This document shows, one piece after another, positions 1-7,098 of a stretch of DNA of 53,156 bases. How positions within the stretch are numbered: the first letter of the stretch is position 1; the number at the start of each line of letters is the position of its first letter. Origin of the DNA: a virus; the IMG/VR virus record IMGVR_UViG_3300035701_000044, positions 1-53,156 of that record; one strand, 5' to 3'. A model generated the notes under the pieces. It made no database searches, was not told the origin of the DNA, and saw only the letters and a program-made list of their open reading frames with translations. The translations under genes and the position numbers were made by a program.

Positions 1-1
1 C

Positions 2-403
2 ATCCACGCGCGGGGGAGCGTCCTGGTCACGGGCTTAGGACTTGGAATGATGATTGCCCCGCTCTTGAAAATGAAAGAAGTGAAGAGCGTCACGGTCATC
101 GAGAAGTCGCAGGATGTCATCTTCTTGATTGGGCTTCCGCTGCACCACCCGAAGCTGGAGATCATCTGTGAGGACGCGTTCACCTGGCAGCCCGTGTACC
201 TGGGAAAAATTCGTGAACGGTTCGATTGCATCTGGCACGACATCTGGCCGAAAATCTCGCCGAGTAACTTGGCGGGGATGACTCTGCTGAAGAGGCGCTA
301 TCGGCGGTACTTGAAGCCAGGTGGTTGGCAGGGCTGCTGGTGCGAAGCCAAGTGTCGGAATGTCCGCCGGGCCGACAACTACTGGAAACGGAAGTGTGCA
401 TGA
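2..403 (+). CDS. SAM-dependent methyltransferase-like protein, 5' partial
   Basis: The frame is open from base 2, so the N-terminus lies outside the window; about 133 residues remain. Seen: a glycine-rich loop VLVTGLGLGMM after a beta strand, then VTVIEKS, where the acidic residue would bind the SAM ribose, then a DAF motif, and IWHDIWPKI with a C-terminal WQGCWC. Known: this order matches class I (spermidine-synthase-like) methyltransferase folds carried by many tailed phages, and the Trp/Cys-rich tail is typical of the phage versions. The substrate cannot be read from the fragment. Its TGA overlaps the next ATG (ATGA), so the two genes are translationally coupled. Confidence 0.7.
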   Translation: MHARGSVLVTGLGLGMMIAPLLKMKEVKSVTVIEKSQDVIFLIGLPLHHPKLEIICEDAFTWQPVYLGKIRERFDCIWHDIWPKISPSNLAGMTLLKRRYRRYLKPGGWQGCWCEAKCRNVRRADNYWKRKCA

Positions 404-1047
404 ACGCCGTGCAGAAAACAGTATGGTGCTGCTCCAAGTGTGGTCGAATACACGAAGATCAGTCTGTCGTAGACCAGTGTTGCGTGCCCCAACCCTGTGA
501 ACGCTGCGAAAAAGAACTGAGGCAAAGTCCGTATACGGTCTGCAAGGATTGCCGACACCAACTTGAGCGGGAACGTGAGCGCGAGCGGTTTGAGAAGGCC
601 GAAAAGATCCCCGAGGCTCAGTGGGCTGGACCTGTCTTCTCTGAAGACTGGGACGAGGAAGAGGGGTACGCGGAGTCGATTGCAGAGCTGCTTGGGGGCA
701 TCATCGACGCCAACTCCGGGATGTCTCGGGAAGAGAACGGCGAAAACTTAGACCGCGGCGACAACGAGACTGAATTCGAGTGGGCTTGCCGGTTCATCCC
801 GGAGTACGTGTGGTCCTGCGATGTTGTTCATCCGCACGTAGACGCCCAAAGTGTCATTGAGGGGGTCTGTGAACAGCTGTACGAAGACGCCTATGACGCC
901 ATCGTGGGTCACGACGACTTGCAGAAGGCCCTGGATGACTGGTGTGCGGAGCAGACCGTTGTTGGCTGGGAAATCAACTACAAGAAGGCCATCGTCATCG
1001 ATCGCGCTTATTGGATTGAAGAACTGAGAAAGAGTTCGGTGCCATGA
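400..1047 (+). CDS. Cys-rich zinc-ribbon phage protein, unknown function
   Basis: 215 residues; the ATG at 400 was chosen because it overlaps the upstream stop in ATGA. The N-terminal 60 residues hold several Cys pairs (WCCSKCG, CERCEKE, CKDCRH) spaced like one or two zinc ribbons. A charged helical stretch rich in Arg/Glu follows, then an acidic, Trp-containing C-terminal domain I do not recognise. No catalytic motif is visible. Possible roles are nucleic-acid binding or modulation of a host protein; this is inference only. The stop overlaps the next start (ATGA at 1044-1047). Confidence 0.75.
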   Translation: MNAVQKTVWCCSKCGRIHEDQSVVDQCCVPQPCERCEKELRQSPYTVCKDCRHQLERERERERFEKAEKIPEAQWAGPVFSEDWDEEEGYAESIAELLGGIIDANSGMSREENGENLDRGDNETEFEWACRFIPEYVWSCDVVHPHVDAQSVIEGVCEQLYEDAYDAIVGHDDLQKALDDWCAEQTVVGWEINYKKAIVIDRAYWIEELRKSSVP

Positions 1048-1343
1048 GCAAAGAACCAGACCGTTTGACGGAAATCGGTGCGGAGATTGGTGCCCTCCTG
1101 GAGGAGAAGAATCGGGCCTATGGTAGCGCCTTCGAGAAGGCACCCGAAATCCTCAAGGTACTGTTCCCTAACGGCGTACAACCGGCGCAGTACCAGGACC
1201 TGCTGGTCATCACTCGCATCATCGATAAACTGTTCCGGGTCGCTAACGACAAGACGGCCTTCAGCGAAGACCCCTGGAAAGACATCGCCGGGTATGCCAT
1301 TCTCAGCCTGTGGTCCCAACAAAAACGAGGAGGAATCAAGTGA
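1044..1343 (+). CDS. Nucleotide-modification-associated domain (Nmad1/DUF1599-like) protein
   Basis: 99 residues. The pattern EEKNRAYGSAF, then RIIDKLFRVAN, then EDPWKDIAGYAIL resembles the small all-alpha domain called nucleotide modification associated domain 1 (DUF1599), found in phages and often near nucleotide-metabolism or DNA-modification genes. The whole protein is about one domain long. Family knowledge links it to modified nucleotides, but the biochemical role is not established and no modification enzyme is visible here apart from the partial methyltransferase two genes upstream. Coupled on both sides (ATGA before, GTGA after). Confidence 0.65.
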   Translation: MSKEPDRLTEIGAEIGALLEEKNRAYGSAFEKAPEILKVLFPNGVQPAQYQDLLVITRIIDKLFRVANDKTAFSEDPWKDIAGYAILSLWSQQKRGGIK

Positions 1344-1762
1344 CCGAACCGACGCATCGTGCCTTTTTGTTGAGCGAGGAGGCACTCGAAGATGTGCTGA
1401 GGAAAGACCGCGGTATCTTTTCTCCAGAGCCGGGTGAACTCTACCGCGAGGTCGGCGGGAATTGGCACATGGTCGAGATGGACTACCCCGCCATCCGGTA
1501 CGAGGGTCGAGAGGATACCCGATTGCACGTTTCGGATGCCACGCTGGACCTCTTGCCAGGCGAGGATCTCGAGTCGTTCATGGTGTCGTTGAAGAACAAG
1601 TTCGTCGCAGTGCTCCTACTGGACGAGACGCGGCATTCGCTCTTCATGAAGGCCGAGTTGGAGTCCAATTCGATGGCTGCGGCCGGTCGGCAACTGCACC
1701 TGGGCAACCTGGTGGTTCACTACAAGCAGTCGTCGCATGGCTTCCGGCGCAGGGTTCCCTGA
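1340..1762 (+). CDS. hypothetical phage protein
   Basis: 140 residues if translation starts at GTG 1340, which overlaps the upstream TGA (GTGA) and has an AGGAGG about six bases before it; this beats the upstream ATG at 1310, which lacks a ribosome site. The protein is mixed alpha/beta and mildly acidic, with a basic C-terminus (FRRRVP). No known domain is recognised. Position in the coupled left-end operon suggests an accessory gene. Confidence 0.65.
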   Translation: MTEPTHRAFLLSEEALEDVLRKDRGIFSPEPGELYREVGGNWHMVEMDYPAIRYEGREDTRLHVSDATLDLLPGEDLESFMVSLKNKFVAVLLLDETRHSLFMKAELESNSMAAAGRQLHLGNLVVHYKQSSHGFRRRVP

Positions 1763-1771
1763 GTGGAACGG

Positions 1772-1784
1772 TTTACTGCGTAAA
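1772..1784. repeat. TTTACNNNGTAAA palindrome, site 1
   Basis: Exact 13-bp match (spacer TGC) in the 79-bp gap between two genes, about 57 bp before the start codon of the coiled-coil gene. It is the only one of the five sites that is clearly intergenic. A weak -10-like CCTATCATT lies at 1808-1816, so an operator role is possible. Confidence 0.6.
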
Positions 1785-1841
1785 GCTGGCGAAAACAGCG
1801 ACGATAACCTATCATTGGCTCACGTATCGGAGGAAAAAACC

Positions 1842-2417
1842 ATGACCGCGAAATTGACCCGTGCCCAGCGGGATACCATAGCCGACCTCGACCACAAGAT
1901 TTCGGCCCTGAACCACGAGTTTTCGAAGGGAAATGGAGCCATCGAAAACGCGCAAGCTGCCCAACTCAGCCAGGTGAGGCGCCGTTTCACCGATCAGGTC
2001 AAGCCAATCAACGAACGAAAGCAGAAGGAGTTGAACAAGCTTCGGTCTCTGCGGGAAAACGAGTTGAAGGCCGTCGACCAACGGTTTGATAACTTGGTAG
2101 TCGACTTGCACAAGGAGTTTTCGGGCGAGTTTCAGAAGCTCGAAGCCGACTACACCAAGGCGGAGACCGAGGTTTCCAGCAAGTTCAGCGCGCAGCTGAC
2201 GAGCAGAGAGAGCATCTTCCAGGCCAAGCTGCACGAGTTGCAGGCGCCGCGTGACGACATCATGCAGAAGGCAGAGAAGGCCGAGAAGCGCGAAGAGGAA
2301 GAGCGAGCCAAGCGGGAAGCCGAAGCCAAGGCCAAGAAAGAGGCTGCTGCCGTAGCGTCCGCGGCCCCCGTCGCTACTCCAGAGACCCCCAAACCGACCG
2401 TTTCGACTCCCGCTTGA
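1842..2417 (+). CDS. coiled-coil protein with Ala/Lys/Glu-rich tail
   Basis: 191 residues. ATG 1842 follows a GGAGG-type site. Nearly the whole protein has heptad-like spacing of hydrophobic residues among Lys, Glu and Gln, so a long coiled coil from about residue 5 to 150 is likely. It ends in a highly charged EKAEKREEEERAK-type helix and a low-complexity Ala/Pro/Thr tail. No enzyme motif. Could be a scaffold or spacer, or bind another coiled coil; function unknown. Possibly controlled by the palindrome and weak -10-like sequence upstream. Confidence 0.7.
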   Translation: MTAKLTRAQRDTIADLDHKISALNHEFSKGNGAIENAQAAQLSQVRRRFTDQVKPINERKQKELNKLRSLRENELKAVDQRFDNLVVDLHKEFSGEFQKLEADYTKAETEVSSKFSAQLTSRESIFQAKLHELQAPRDDIMQKAEKAEKREEEERAKREAEAKAKKEAAAVASAAPVATPETPKPTVSTPA

Positions 2418-2440
2418 GTCCATAAACCAAGGAGGATGAC

Positions 2441-2908
2441 GTGGATCCGCAGCGCAAGTCTCTGCCCATCAAGGAGTGGAAGGTTCTCGATACGTTCTTC
2501 ATCGCCAAGAAGCCCATTCGAGAGGGGCTCGACCTCGAGTTGGTCATTGAAAAAGAATGTCCAGTTTTCGAGGGGCGACAGGAGAACTTCGACGGAGATC
2601 CTAAAGTCTCCGTCCGAATGACGCGTGGAAACCTGAAACTTCGGCTGTCGTGGGCTGAGGCCAGCATTTTTGCCGACCTCATCCGGGAAGCTCAGGCTGC
2701 CTGTACAGACAAGGTGCAGGCTGTCGAAGAGGAGTGCGCCAAGAGGCGTGCTGAGCGTGCCCAGAAGCGCGCCGACCGCGAGATGGAAGCCAGCAGCGAC
2801 GATGAGGGTCCCCGTGGGAACGACCGCAAGGGTTTCCGTCGGACTGGCAAGACCGAGCGGGATCGAGCCAAGCGCAAGGGCAAGACCGAAAACGCTGGGA
2901 ACGCCTAG
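2441..2908 (+). CDS. hypothetical protein with basic C-terminus
   Basis: 155 residues. The GTG start at 2441 is preceded by AAGGAGG at suitable spacing; an ATG at 2436 is in another frame. The first 100 residues are a mixed alpha/beta domain (LPIKEWKVLD..., then RLSWAEASIFADLI). The last 50 are dominated by Lys, Arg and Glu (KRRAERAQKRADRE, then GRKRK-like runs), suggesting a nucleic-acid-binding or disordered tail. Not recognised. Confidence 0.65.
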   Translation: MDPQRKSLPIKEWKVLDTFFIAKKPIREGLDLELVIEKECPVFEGRQENFDGDPKVSVRMTRGNLKLRLSWAEASIFADLIREAQAACTDKVQAVEEECAKRRAERAQKRADREMEASSDDEGPRGNDRKGFRRTGKTERDRAKRKGKTENAGNA

Positions 2909-2949
2909 CCCTCCAGGATTCAAAAACTACCCCCCATTTCGGGTATAAG

Positions 2950-2987
2950 AAGATGACAACCATAGAGCAATCTAGGGATGTCATCTT
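2950..2987. promoter_or_regulatory. 9-bp inverted repeat in a 110-bp gap
   Basis: AAGATGACA at 2950-2958 is exactly repeated in inverse at 2979-2987, 20 bases apart, in the noncoding gap 2909-3018 upstream of the small membrane protein. The right arm runs into a TTT, so it could be a weak terminator; the long loop also fits an operator. TATAAG lies at 2944-2949. Confidence 0.35.
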
Positions 2988-3018
2988 TCTCCCCTAATCC
3001 CTAAGAAAGGAGACTGGG

Positions 3019-3201
3019 ATGAAAGCGTTCATGCTGCAGTTGGTGCTGGCGTTCCTGGCGCTGGTGCCCGCTCTCCTGGTCTTCAAGTCCATGGGGAGCG
3101 GATTCAGCGGATTCGCCGTTGGCACGGTCGTGGCCAGCGGCATCTACTACCTTTTCGAAATGCTCTGGAGGGAGCTTTCGGAGTCCGAAGAAGTGAACTA
3201 G
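3019..3201 (+). CDS. small membrane protein with two predicted helices
   Basis: 60 residues behind an AAAGGAG site. Two hydrophobic segments, about residues 4-21 and 29-46, flank a short Gly/Ser turn; the tail is acidic (LSESEEVN). Size and topology fit a small phage inner-membrane protein, for example a holin-like or superinfection-exclusion protein, but nothing specific identifies it. Set apart from its neighbours by noncoding DNA on both sides. Confidence 0.65.
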   Translation: MKAFMLQLVLAFLALVPALLVFKSMGSGFSGFAVGTVVASGIYYLFEMLWRELSESEEVN

Positions 3202-3207
3202 CCCTCC

Positions 3208-3255
3208 ACGGTGGGGGTGAAGGATCCGGCTATACGGGTCTTTCACCCCTGCCGT
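3208..3255 (+). ncRNA. 21-bp continuous RNA hairpin
   Basis: Bases 3208-3228 pair with 3235-3255 without bulge around a six-base loop (GCTATA); four of the 21 pairs are G-U. No T run follows, so it is not a standard intrinsic terminator. It sits seven bases after a stop codon and 106 bases before the next start. An RNase III-type processing site or mRNA-stabilising hairpin is plausible; this is inference. Confidence 0.55.
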
Positions 3256-3269
3256 TGAGCCCTGCATCA

Positions 3270-3331
3270 AGTCGCCGCCTTCACGTGGCGCGGGGTGAGC
3301 ATCCGGGATTCTCCGGGTGGCCAAGGCGACT
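3270..3331 (+). ncRNA. second structured element in the leader of the 3362 gene
   Basis: AGTCGCC (3270-3276) pairs exactly with GGCGACT (3325-3331). Inside, CATCCGG (3300-3306) pairs with CCGGGTG (3313-3319) around a six-base loop. With the preceding hairpin this makes most of the 160-base noncoding stretch 3202-3361 foldable. The outer stem ends 31 bases before the start codon. Confidence 0.4.
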
Positions 3332-3361
3332 AAGCGCGCTCGAAAGAGCAAGGAGGGACTT

Positions 3362-3589
3362 ATGGAACCCGTAACTCTCATCGTCATTGGTGGTGCTGTG
3401 GCGGAAGGTTCGCGCTGGCTGTACTTTCACACCCTGGAGCGGTTCGTGGATCCGGAGAAAGCGGCCATCCGGCTCCGCTGCCGGGCCTCGATGCTCGAAG
3501 CCTTCGTGGCTTTGAGCAAGAGCCGCAAGGAGGCCAAGGCCACCGTGAAGGCGGCCAAGGCCGCCAAGCCGGCCCTGGCCGGCGCCTAG
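3362..3589 (+). CDS. small Ala/Lys-rich protein with hydrophobic N-terminus
   Basis: 75 residues. ATG 3362 is chosen for its strong AAGGAGGG site; an in-frame GTG at 3317 would add 15 very basic residues but lies in the structured leader. A short hydrophobic stretch (PVTLIVIGGAVAEG) begins the protein, followed by an Arg-rich middle and an Ala/Lys repeat tail (KATVKAAKAAKPALAGA) resembling histone-H1-like tails. Possibly DNA- or membrane-associated; not recognised. A terminator follows directly. Confidence 0.55.
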   Translation: MEPVTLIVIGGAVAEGSRWLYFHTLERFVDPEKAAIRLRCRASMLEAFVALSKSRKEAKATVKAAKAAKPALAGA

Positions 3590-3593
3590 CGCT

Positions 3594-3651
3594 GAAAAAA
3601 AGAAACGCGTGTGAGCGCCCCCTTCGGGTGGGTGGAACACGCTTTTCTTTT
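3594..3651 (+). terminator. intrinsic terminator
   Basis: A-rich run, GCGTGT (3607-3612), a C/G-rich inner region with a TTCG turn, ACACGC (3637-3642), then TTTTCTTTT. It closes the unit containing the 3362 gene. Confidence 0.7.
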
Positions 3652-3677
3652 AGTTACCTGATTGGAAGGAGGTGTCT

Positions 3678-4652
3678 GTGTTCCAAACGAAAACCCACCA
3701 GGAGGCTTCGACGCTTGGCACCCTGCAAAAGCTCGGCCTCATCCGACCTGGGTGGGCGCCGACGTTTGAGGAATTCACGAAGAAGCTGGAACCGATGTTC
3801 CAGCAGCTTTTCCAGTTTGTCCCTTCGGCTGCCGATGTCAGTTCGATGGCCCAACTGATGTACGCCGTCTGCGTTGTCCACAGCGCTGGTGGCGCGACGT
3901 TCCAGCTGAAGCCGGGGCTCATCAAGCTTCTCCAGGAGACGGACCTGCCCCAGGACATGAGCATGGAGTTCCTGCGTCTGCCGTTCGAGGGCATCAACTT
4001 GGATATCCCAGCTGGGACGCTGCGCCCGCCGATGGATTCGGTGACTCGGCTGTTTTTGGTTCATGTTCCGGGCGACCGTTTTCGTATCATCTGTACCCCC
4101 GATGAGATTCACACGCATTTCGTTTCGATTCGGTCGACCAGCGAAGGGACGATAGAAGACGCCGTGGCCGATACCAAGGCCAGAGCTTTCGAGGGTATCC
4201 CGAAAGCGGCCGAAGACGAGATGCGGAATTCGTATATCTATGACGATTATTTCACCAGCGATTTCTTTGTCTTCCCGATCAACGCAGCGCTCTACATCAC
4301 CAGCGCTGGTGCCGATGTCGTTGAAAGCCGGGTTGCTGTTCACGAGCTGCACCAGCAGCTCCAGGGAGTCAAGAAGGGACTGAAGCGCGAGAAGCTCCAG
4401 GCCAAGCTCGCCGGGGCGAAGCAGCACAAGATCTATATCTGTGGCGAGAAGCTTGCCGTTCAGAAAGAGCTTACTGCGAACTTGACCGAGGAGGGTCGGA
4501 AGCTCACGAAACGTTTTCGTGTTCGAGGCTTCTGGCGGAATCAGGCCTGCGGTCCAAAGTGGACTGAGCACAAGCACCTGTTCGTGGCCCCCCATTGGAA
4601 GGGACCAACTTTCGCAGAACTTTTGGAGCGCAACTATATCGTCAAAGATTGA
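3678..4652 (+). CDS. conserved phage protein, unknown function
   Basis: 324 residues. GTG 3678 is preferred over GTG 3672 because AGGAGG at 3667-3672 is then correctly spaced. The C-terminal 45 residues (VRGFWRNQACG..., then HLFVAPHWKGP) match a short Trp/His-rich ending I associate with uncharacterised phage and plasmid proteins (usual form VRGHWRNQ.CG). The N-terminal two thirds shows no known motif; a Lys-rich helical stretch lies near residue 240. Comes right after a terminator, so it needs its own promoter, which I could not identify. Faces the convergent gene at 4747-5028. Confidence 0.65.
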   Translation: MFQTKTHQEASTLGTLQKLGLIRPGWAPTFEEFTKKLEPMFQQLFQFVPSAADVSSMAQLMYAVCVVHSAGGATFQLKPGLIKLLQETDLPQDMSMEFLRLPFEGINLDIPAGTLRPPMDSVTRLFLVHVPGDRFRIICTPDEIHTHFVSIRSTSEGTIEDAVADTKARAFEGIPKAAEDEMRNSYIYDDYFTSDFFVFPINAALYITSAGADVVESRVAVHELHQQLQGVKKGLKREKLQAKLAGAKQHKIYICGEKLAVQKELTANLTEEGRKLTKRFRVRGFWRNQACGPKWTEHKHLFVAPHWKGPTFAELLERNYIVKD

Positions 4653-4700
4653 ACCCGGATGCTGCGTGCGCTGGGGCCGGGCTCGGTGGGCGCGCACTCA

Positions 4701-4731
4701 CTCTCTGCTGTAGTCCCTCCTCAGCGGAGAG
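4701..4731. terminator. hairpin between convergent genes, possible bidirectional terminator
   Basis: CTCTCTGCTG (4701-4710) pairs with CAGCGGAGAG (4722-4731), ten pairs with one G-U and an 11-base loop, in the 94-bp gap between the plus gene ending at 4652 and the minus gene ending at 4747. A TTGTTTT follows on the plus side. A second GC-rich pairing (GTGCGC with GCGCAC) lies just before it. Confidence 0.45.
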
Positions 4732-4746
4732 CGTACGCAGCTTGTT

Positions 4747-5028
4747 TTAGTGGCGCATCAGGCGTTGTTGCGCAGGAGAAATGGGGGGCATTCCCAGCGC
4801 AGGCGTTGAGCCGTGCCCCTCGTCTCCGAGAACGCGGCCAGTTTCAGCGATACCCTTGTGTTGTAGGCCGTGCTTTCCGAGGTGCATGGCATCGTGCCCA
4901 AAGAACTTACTTCTTCGGATGAGGGGCATGAGAACGTCGTCGAGCGCCCCGAATGGAATCTCGATGGCCTGCTTCACAAGGCCTGCTTCTCGGAGGGCGA
5001 GGGTCATGCCGATCTTGTAGAAGTCCAT
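4747..5028 (-). CDS. lone minus-strand small protein with the N-terminal tag
   Basis: 93 residues from ATG 5028. The start is set by the N-terminus FYKIGMTLALREAGLVKQA, which closely matches tagged proteins elsewhere in the window (for example those starting at 7893 and 21940); this also argues that the gene is real although it runs against its neighbours. The rest is a His-rich, mixed sequence ending in SPAQQRLMRH, with no known domain. It has its own promoter-like sequence (TTGAAG-N17-TATGAT, 5036-5064), whose expected transcription start coincides with the ATG. An ATG at 5040 would add four residues but overlaps the -10 box. Confidence 0.75.
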   Translation of the reverse strand: MDFYKIGMTLALREAGLVKQAIEIPFGALDDVLMPLIRRSKFFGHDAMHLGKHGLQHKGIAETGRVLGDEGHGSTPALGMPPISPAQQRLMRH

Positions 5029-5035
5029 GTCGGTA

Positions 5036-5064
5036 ATCATAGGCCACTTGTGGCCTTTCTTCAA
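5036..5064 (-). promoter_or_regulatory. promoter, variant of the shared late motif, minus strand
   Basis: On the minus strand: TTGAAG, 17 bases, TATGAT, with CC before and T after the -10 box as in the six TACTAT promoters. The ATG of the 4747-5028 gene is seven bases after the -10 box, implying a leaderless message. The spacer contains a 7-bp inverted repeat (AGGCCAC/GTGGCCT, 5041-5056). Confidence 0.6.
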
Positions 5065-5076
5065 ATACCGTATTCT
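5048..5076 (+). promoter_or_regulatory. possible divergent promoter for the 5098 gene
   Basis: TTGTGG, 17 bases, TATTCT on the plus strand, overlapping the minus-strand promoter and the AGGCCAC inverted repeat. The -10 box departs from the family motif, so the call is weak. Confidence 0.3.
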
Positions 5077-5097
5077 TTGCCAGGACCAGGAGGCATC

Positions 5098-5307
5098 ATG
5101 GCGTACGACCCTGAACGGTTTGAACCTGTGAGAGTGGGCCACGAAGGCGTAGCTCACGAGACAGACAAGGCAAAGCTCTTCAAGATTGGTGAAGAGAAAA
5201 TCTGGGTTCCGAAATCTCAGATATCTTCAGAAGAGGGCGATGAAGACGGAGGCGCCTTCTGGGTGCCCAAGTGGCTCGCTGAAGATAAGGATTTAGAATA
5301 TGAGTAG
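5098..5307 (+). CDS. small acidic protein, unknown
   Basis: 69 residues from ATG 5098 behind AGGAGG. Strongly acidic in its second half (SSEEGDEDGG and EDKDLEYE), with two WVPK motifs about 25 residues apart (KIWVPKSQI and FWVPKWLAE) that suggest an internal repeat. Not recognised. Overlaps the next gene by eight bases, so it is part of the same coupled unit. Confidence 0.65.
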   Translation: MAYDPERFEPVRVGHEGVAHETDKAKLFKIGEEKIWVPKSQISSEEGDEDGGAFWVPKWLAEDKDLEYE

Positions 5308-5779
5308 CGATTGCCGTTGCTGTTGGCCCGGTTGCCACTTCCCTTCGGAGGGGACCGTCGAGGGCAAGCCGCTCTGTGACAAGCATGATGCGCTCGTGCT
5401 GTCCGAAGATCCGAAGGTTGTGGACCGCTCTCGGGCGAAGATAGGGCTCAAGCCCCATGCTGTCATTCGTGGGCGTGAGGCCACGTGGGATGAATTCAAA
5501 GTCATGTGCGCGGTGAAGAGTTGCGGCGGCGGAACGACCTACTGGGTCGAGAAAAAGATTCCCGTGTGTCTTTGGCACACGATGGGGGTGGCCGATCTCG
5601 AGAAGCTGGACTTGCGGGCGGAAGTCGCGTACATCAAGGGTAGTAAAGCAGTTCCTGCTGACGTTGAAATTCCGGACGCTCCCTCGGCTGAGCTCCCGGA
5701 GGAGCCCAGCCCACAGAGCGGCCAAGCTGCGGCAAGCGACGACTGGGAGTCGCGGCTTGCCAGCGGAGAGTTCGATTGA
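5300..5779 (+). CDS. Cys/His zinc-binding phage protein
   Basis: 159 residues. Two Cys clusters are visible: CRCCWPGCHFP followed by LCDKH in the first 30 residues, and CAVKSCGGG followed by VCLWH near residues 75-98. The CxxxC...CxxH form is typical of small treble-clef or zinc-ribbon folds. The C-terminal 45 residues are Pro/Glu/Ser-rich and probably disordered. Function unknown; a nucleic-acid or host-protein binder would be usual for such phage genes. ATG 5300 overlaps the upstream gene. Confidence 0.65.
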   Translation: MSSDCRCCWPGCHFPSEGTVEGKPLCDKHDALVLSEDPKVVDRSRAKIGLKPHAVIRGREATWDEFKVMCAVKSCGGGTTYWVEKKIPVCLWHTMGVADLEKLDLRAEVAYIKGSKAVPADVEIPDAPSAELPEEPSPQSGQAAASDDWESRLASGEFD

Positions 5780-6726
5780 TGGAGAACACAGAGATGAAGG
5801 TCTATCAATTTACCCACAAGGACTTGGATGGAATAGGCTGCGCAGTCGTCGCAGGCATTGCTTTTCGCAATTGCCTAGAAACGACGTACGTCAACTACGA
5901 TGACATCGACACCAAGATCCGTGGGTGGATGGCCCGGAGGTTGAGTCTTCCGAAGAACTCAAAGACGTTGCTGCTCATCACCGACATCTCCCCAGGGTAC
6001 GATGTGTGCGTTGCTCTGGACGATTTGCACCGTGGCGGCGAAGTTGTCATCTTGTGTGTTGACCACCACAAGACGGCAAAGGAGAAACTGCAGCGATTCG
6101 AGTGGGCACGGTTCGATGAGAAGGCGTGCGGAACTCGTATTTTATTTCAGGCTCTGCAGGCTATGTCGCACGCACGTGAGTCCCTCATGGCACACACGGA
6201 GCTTGAGGACTTCGTTGGCGCCGTTGGGGCCTATGACCTGTGGCTCCTCGAGGACCCACTGCGTGACCGGGGGGAGACGTTGAATCGTCTGTTGTGGTTC
6301 GTTGGGCTCGAGCGCTTTGCGCACGAGTTCTCCGAGAGCGCCGACTCCGACCAGTCGAGTTGGTTTCGCAGCGTGGCGCCAGTTTTGCGCGAGAAGGAAA
6401 TCGCCGACGTTGAGAACGTGGTCAGCTCTCAATCGCCGTGCATTGTCCGAACCGATCGGGACGGGAAGAAATACGGCGTAGTCGTTGCTCACCACAATAC
6501 GTCGCAGGTTGGGAATGCCGCTCTGAGCCGAAATCCAGAAATCGACTACGTTGCCATCGTCAATCCGATGTACCAGAAGTTTGAACTGCGGTCTCGGGTT
6601 GGCTCCGGTGTCGACGTGGGAGAAATCGCGAAGAGACTGGGCGGCGGTGGGCATTCCAACGCGTCTGGGTTTCCGTGTGCTCTGCATGAGTTTCTCGGAG
6701 AACTCGCCAACGAGAAGTTCCGATGA
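5779..6726 (+). CDS. DHH-family phosphoesterase
   Basis: 315 residues. Motifs of the DHH/DHHA1 family are clear: HKDLDG (residues 13-18, motif I), a metal-binding Asp in ITDIS (about 69), VDHHKTA with the name-giving Asp-His-His at 95-97, and GGGGHSNASGF near residue 290, the DHHA1 signature. Known relatives are manganese-dependent nano-RNases and single-strand exonucleases (NrnA/RecJ type); many large phages carry one, possibly to recycle short oligonucleotides. Length is normal for the NrnA type. ATG 5779 overlaps the upstream stop (TGATG); ATG 5794 is a possible alternative. Confidence 0.85.
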   Translation: MENTEMKVYQFTHKDLDGIGCAVVAGIAFRNCLETTYVNYDDIDTKIRGWMARRLSLPKNSKTLLLITDISPGYDVCVALDDLHRGGEVVILCVDHHKTAKEKLQRFEWARFDEKACGTRILFQALQAMSHARESLMAHTELEDFVGAVGAYDLWLLEDPLRDRGETLNRLLWFVGLERFAHEFSESADSDQSSWFRSVAPVLREKEIADVENVVSSQSPCIVRTDRDGKKYGVVVAHHNTSQVGNAALSRNPEIDYVAIVNPMYQKFELRSRVGSGVDVGEIAKRLGGGGHSNASGFPCALHEFLGELANEKFR

Positions 6727-7067
6727 GAGAAATCTACAAGTCGTGCATCCGGTGTCCGGCTGCGTTGCTTTGCCGGGTTTCTGCGATGCACGTGTCATGC
6801 ACGTGCCCAAAGTGTCAGCGGCACTGGCAGTATTTTAGGTTGCAGGACGACAGCGTGGGTTACTGCATCCGGATGCCAAACAACGAGTGCGAAGACCCCC
6901 TGCTGTATTGGGAACGTGCCAACACGTGCCCACGCTGCGCGGGATTTTCTACGCAGCTACTTCAGCCGTCTGACCTGGCCTGGTTGGGGATAGGGGACAG
7001 CGTTCGCGTTGCCTACTTCATGGACACGGAAGAATCCACGGAATCCTTGCCTAGCTCATCAAGCTGA
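6723..7067 (+). CDS. Cys-rich zinc-ribbon protein
   Basis: 114 residues, coupled to the DHH gene by ATGA. Cysteines occur as CIRCPAALLC, CTCPKC, YC, EC and TCPRC, enough for two zinc sites. One half resembles a classical CPxC ribbon (HVSCTCPKCQRHW). The Ser/Glu-rich tail (EESTESLPSSSS) is probably disordered. Third zinc-ribbon-type protein in this operon; partner unknown. Confidence 0.65.
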   Translation: MREIYKSCIRCPAALLCRVSAMHVSCTCPKCQRHWQYFRLQDDSVGYCIRMPNNECEDPLLYWERANTCPRCAGFSTQLLQPSDLAWLGIGDSVRVAYFMDTEESTESLPSSSS

Positions 7068-7098
7068 CCTACCTTTTCATTGGTTCATTGAGGTGAAG

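Noticed and set aside
1801-1842. Late-type promoter with CCTATCATT before the coiled-coil gene
   Set aside because: The flanks fit, but no TTG occurs at 16-18 bases upstream; kept only as a weak possibility in the palindrome entry.
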